Assembly (NCBI GenBank): GCA_003427395.1
Contig: BFEA01000832.1
Span: 456,512 to 487,990 of the forward strand
Reading direction: 5' to 3'
DNA: 31,479 nt
DNA from: Chara braunii
Lineage: Eukaryota; Streptophyta; Charophyceae; Charales; Characeae
Shown here: piece after piece, positions 28,450 through 31,479 of the stretch
Position numbering within the stretch: position 1 is the first letter of the stretch
How the letters are laid out: every line of letters begins with the position of its first letter
The notes under the pieces: generated by a model
Told to the model about the DNA's origin: nothing
What the model saw: the letters and a program-made list of their open reading frames with translations, nothing else
Databases searched by the model: none
Position numbers and translations under genes: made by a program

Positions 28450-28849
28450 TGAGAACAAAATCGCTATCGGGGCCAAGTTCTTATCCTCTCTACAGCTGTA
28501 TCATGTGAAGGTGATGATTCGTCACGAACAACAGCAAGGACAAGTTTTTTCAGCAAAAGATAGACAAGCAGGCATAACATCCATACATCCATACATCCAT
28601 ACATTTAGTAATCGTACACATAATGCAATCGAGGCGGAAATCGCAAAGACAAGTGTGAGCAGAAACCCAAGTCCAGATTCCAGAAAGCCGAGACGAAAAA
28701 CAATAATGGGCAACCGCCCGGAGCCGCAATCAAAATGTATGTACACAGATGAAGAGGGGGAAGAGACAAAGAAACAGCAAACCCGTGTCCATCAACCTCC
28801 GCTTTCGCAGGAAGATCCATTCCCGTTACGGTATAGCTAATGGAAACGG

Positions 28850-28850
<1 letters not shown>

Positions 28851-28918
<68 letters not shown>

Positions 28919-28919
28919 N

Positions 28920-28999
<80 letters not shown>
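28851..28999 (+). repeat. (GA)n microsatellite with an undetermined base
   Basis: About 149 bases of GA dinucleotides containing the only N of the window, at 28919. The N lies mid-repeat, so the true length is uncertain. It produces artefactual Arg-Glu and Leu-Ser open frames. Confidence 0.97.
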
Positions 29000-29004
<5 letters not shown>

Positions 29005-29290
29005 CTTAACCGCTTTTGTTTTTTTTTTCCATATCTTTTCATTTTTTTCTTTTCAAATCCCGTTTTCTGTCATTGCTTTTTGCTTTTTCTTCTTTTCTTT
29101 TTTTGTTCTTTATTCCGTGTTCTTCTCAAAGCATGTTTCGGAAGTTAGCGCCTGGTAGTTCAAGCCTCGGCAAGGCTTGGCATACCGGTCGGCCGAGGCT
29201 CGGACTTGCTAGCTGGGCCAAGTACCGGTGGTTTAAGCCGTTAGAAACTAAACTACCTATAAGCTCAAAGGCCAGGAGCTGGGCAAGAAG

Positions 29291-29495
29291 AATAAGCTGT
29301 AGGGTTACCCTCCCATCATCACAGTGACTGTCCAATCACACTGTACAGAGCCTTAAAGTTTGTTGCTTGGAGGGGTTTTCCACCACGCACCCAATGGATA
29401 CAACTCTAGTTTGCTCTTCACCGGGTCTTTCATTTCGTGCAACCATTGGTGTTCCCCCTGCTCCTTCGTGCTGACTACTCTTATAATGACTACAG
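29291..29495. repeat. ~200-bp duplicated segment, copy 1
   Basis: Homologous to 29727-29916. Shared runs include CACCACGCACCCAATGGAT, TCTAGTTTGCTCTTCACC and CTGCTCCTTCGTGCTGACTA. Two minus-strand frames are open in both copies, but the differences do not show a coding bias in favour of either. Most simply a diverged non-coding duplication. Confidence 0.8.
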
Positions 29496-29726
29496 TCGAC
29501 TAACGCTCCCACCACTGATGATGACACTCACACTGCCCTCGTAGTGCCGCTGTCGGTAATCAGTATGTCACGTGACAGTTCATTTTCTTGCTAAGTGGAA
29601 AACCTATGTTGAGTTTCCCAAAAACTTTAACAACCCCACAGACTCACACTTAAAAAACCGCTCCCCAACAAACCGGACCAATAAATCTACTCCTTAGAAA
29701 CGGCGGGCCGAGAGTTGGGGAGGAAA

Positions 29727-29916
29727 AATAAGATGTAGGGATACCCTCTCATCATCACTGTCCAGAACATTGTAAAGAGCCTTTGTTGCCAAGAGGGGTT
29801 TCCCACCACGCACCCAATGGATGAAAATCTAGTTTGCTCTTCACCTGGTCTCTCGTATCGTCCAACCATTGGTGTTCCCACTGCTCCTTCGTGCTGACTA
29901 CTTTTATAATGACCAC
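29727..29916. repeat. ~200-bp duplicated segment, copy 2
   Basis: Direct repeat of copy 1, about 436 bases downstream. About 14 substitutions lie in the 135 best-aligned bases. Confidence 0.8.
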
Positions 29917-29929
29917 AAAGAAAACCAAC

Positions 29930-30770
29930 TTGTCAAGAGGCAAAAATACCTAAATCAGACAAGGAGAAGAAATCACAAATTTACCGGATAACAGTTATCC
30001 CTCTCTCTCTCTCAATCCTAAGATGCTGCAGCAATACGTGTTTCTAAAAACGAAACACTTAGAGCAACCCCCGCACCAGAACAAAGACAGTATGAATTTT
30101 ACTTCTCAAGGAAATGCAATACACTAAAATACGACAGACTAGCCTAGAAAACAGCTAAAAAACGGAGAGTATATTCTCGACTTTTAAACTGAATATGGCC
30201 ACACATACAACCCGGTTCAGTGAGAGCTAAAATTAGAGACAACAAAGATTTATAGCAGGGAACAATCCTACCCTAAAATACGAGCAAAAGAGTCGAGATC
30301 GAAATTTAGCCCACAAAAGGAATCGAATTAGGTGCGAAAAGGAAGGGATCACAAACGGAATATGAAGTAAATGCACATAGGATGTAAAGAGACAGACAGG
30401 CAATCGATTACATCACTGCATACAGGGGTTCAGAGGGGCGCAGCGCTACCGGGAGCGCTGGGCCCCGGCATCAACCACGGCAGGGTTCTAAGCTGGAGTG
30501 CAATTCCGGGGTGATGGCAGGAGGTGGCGACCGTTCAGTTGGTATTTCCAGCTTGTAGCGCACGCGCAGGGCCTGGAGGCACTAGTCTAGGCCACGTCAC
30601 TGGCTGACGTGGAGGATAGACCGACCCTCGATGGTTACTCGGGAGTTCCACGTTTCGCCCCATCGCCGTTGCGGTTCTGCCCGTGGCATAGGGCCATGAG
30701 GCGTCGGGTTAGTCTGCGCCTGTGGAGCACAGGGGAGTTAGCCCTTGGGACCTGAAGTGCGCGTGGGTGG
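29930..30770. other. non-coding stretch, no gene seen
   Basis: AT-rich to about 30400, then GC-rich. The longest minus-strand frame (30635-30865) is Asp-rich at its start because it reads out of the adjacent ATC repeats. No motif recognised. Confidence 0.4.
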
Positions 30771-31390
30771 TCATCATCTTCAACGACATCATTGCACTGG
30801 AGTTGCTTGGAATCATCATCATCTTCATCAACAGGGCGAGTTTCGACAGCGTCACCATGGTCCATGGTAAGGGATTCATCATCATCGTTAGGATGCTGCT
30901 CGTCAGGGTTCTGCTCGTCATCATCATAGTTAGTAATATCTTGTCCATCCTTCTTATCATCATCACTGGTCCATCATCACAGGTGCGCGTTGTTAGCACC
31001 ATCACCATCCTTTGCCATCACAGGGTGCTGTGCGTCACTATCATCACTATCATCACTATCATCACTATCATCACTATCATCACTATCATCACTATCATCA
31101 ATACCATCATCATAATCACCATCAACATCATATCATCTTCATTAGTCATCATCAAATTACCGTCATTAGTGATGCTCGCCATCACCATTATCATCATCGT
31201 CATCACCAAATCATCATCATTAGTGATGCTCGCCATCACCACCATCATCATGATCCCTAATCTGAAATTCGTTTTTTCTATCTTGTGTAATTTCTAATGT
31301 TTTCATCATGATCCCTAATCTGAAATTTGTTTTTTCCATCATCATTATCATCATCGTCATCATCAAATTATCGTCATTAGTGATGCTCGC
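30770..31390 (+). repeat. ATC-rich microsatellite region with 9-bp array
   Basis: Interrupted (ATC)n throughout, with a regular 9-bp array (TATCATCAC) at about 31034-31099. The block CATTAGTGATGCTCGCC occurs at 31164, 31218 and 31375. A 37-bp block starting CATCATGATCCCTAATCTGA occurs at 31245 and 31304. Confidence 0.9.
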
Positions 31391-31479
31391 CTACGTGGCA
31401 CCCTAGGCCGCACGGCCAAGTCCGTGCGCGACCGCACCACGCGCAGGCGGGCGCGCGCCCTCAAAATCCGCACGCGCGG

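Larger units (their letters stand above)
27533..28450. mobile_element. 918-bp non-autonomous inverted-repeat DNA transposon (MITE-like)
   Basis: Present only in the 5' LTR. It is flanked by GAGAA on both sides (27528-27532, 28451-28455), a likely 5-bp target duplication, because the empty site in the other LTR has one GAGAA. Termini of about 29 bp are inverted repeats with three differences. AT-rich, with no open frame coding for a transposase. Superfamily not assigned: neither terminus nor duplication length fits Tc1, PIF or hAT cleanly. Confidence 0.85.
15854..28800 (-). mobile_element. Ty3/gypsy-like LTR retrotransposon with extra ORFs, degenerate
   Basis: Minus-strand element of about 12.9 kb including a nested 918-bp insertion. 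Order in transcript direction: 5' LTR, initiator-Met-type PBS, gag, pol (protease, RT, RNase H, PHD finger, integrase), ORF3, ORF4, long 3' region, purine tract, 3' LTR. Protease-RT-RNase H-integrase order and RT motifs place it in Ty3/gypsy. By eye I counted roughly 29 differences in about 640 aligned LTR bases (4-5%), so it is not a recent insertion. No matching target-site duplication is visible at the outer ends. Confidence 0.9.
26604..28800 (-). mobile_element. 5' LTR of the gypsy element, interrupted by a nested element
   Basis: Matches the 3' LTR across 26601-27532 and 28451-28799; the 918 bases between are absent from the other LTR. Compared with the 3' LTR it lacks the last dozen bases before the PBS and has CC instead of CA at its outer edge (28799-28800). 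It would have been the promoter-bearing LTR; no confident TATA box was assigned. Confidence 0.85.

Noticed and set aside
28749-29009. Arg-Glu repeat protein (and Leu-Ser repeat on the other strand)
   Set aside because: Simply the translation of the (GA)n microsatellite, including the undetermined base.
31018-31260. His-Tyr, Met-Val or Asp-Asp-Ser repeat proteins
   Set aside because: Products of the 9-bp ATC-type microsatellite; all frames are low-complexity and interrupted outside it.

Overview
The window reads as repeat-dominated nuclear DNA from a large plant-lineage (streptophyte) genome. The grounds are a Ty3/gypsy element primed by a methionine-initiator-type tRNA site common in plants, an L1-like LINE with a C-terminal RT zinc-binding domain, a Helitron-type hairpin end, and long satellite-like tracts. 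A charophyte alga or a bryophyte would fit, but that is a guess from style. I see no conventional host gene, rRNA, tRNA or CRISPR array.

Layout: 1-9500 is non-coding repeat DNA with several tandem or hairpin families: an 88-92 bp repeat near 321, a hairpin module at 1104, alternating repeats at 4161-4690, seven hairpin-like units at 4992-5697, and ~180 bp hairpin units at 7440-8070. A decayed LINE lies on the minus strand at about 9500-13660 (endonuclease, reverse transcriptase, zinc-binding tail), with a (TG)n tract where part of the RT palm should be. A Helitron-like 3' end (13858-13883), homopolymer tracts, a degenerate minisatellite and a regular 40-bp tandem repeat (15090-15352) follow.

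The main object is a minus-strand Ty3/gypsy-like retrotransposon, about 15854-28800. In its own direction: 5' LTR (26604-28800, carrying a nested 918-bp inverted-repeat transposon), PBS, gag, pol, ORF3, ORF4, a non-coding 3' region, polypurine tract and 3' LTR (15854-17129). Each of the three gene borders (gag/pol, pol/ORF3, ORF3/ORF4) is the same 4-base overlap, ATGA, where the upstream TGA stop shares bases with the downstream ATG. This suggests a polycistronic mRNA translated by coupled termination-reinitiation. Pol also carries a PHD-type zinc finger between RNase H and integrase. Two unrecognised ORFs follow pol; ORF4 has an acidic tract and basic, NLS-like clusters. Pol is dead: seven in-frame TGA codons, one TAG, about four frameshifts, and changed active-site residues in protease and integrase. 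Gag and ORF3 remain open.

28801-31479 is again non-coding: a (GA)n tract containing the single N, a diverged ~200-bp duplication, and an ATC-rich microsatellite region.
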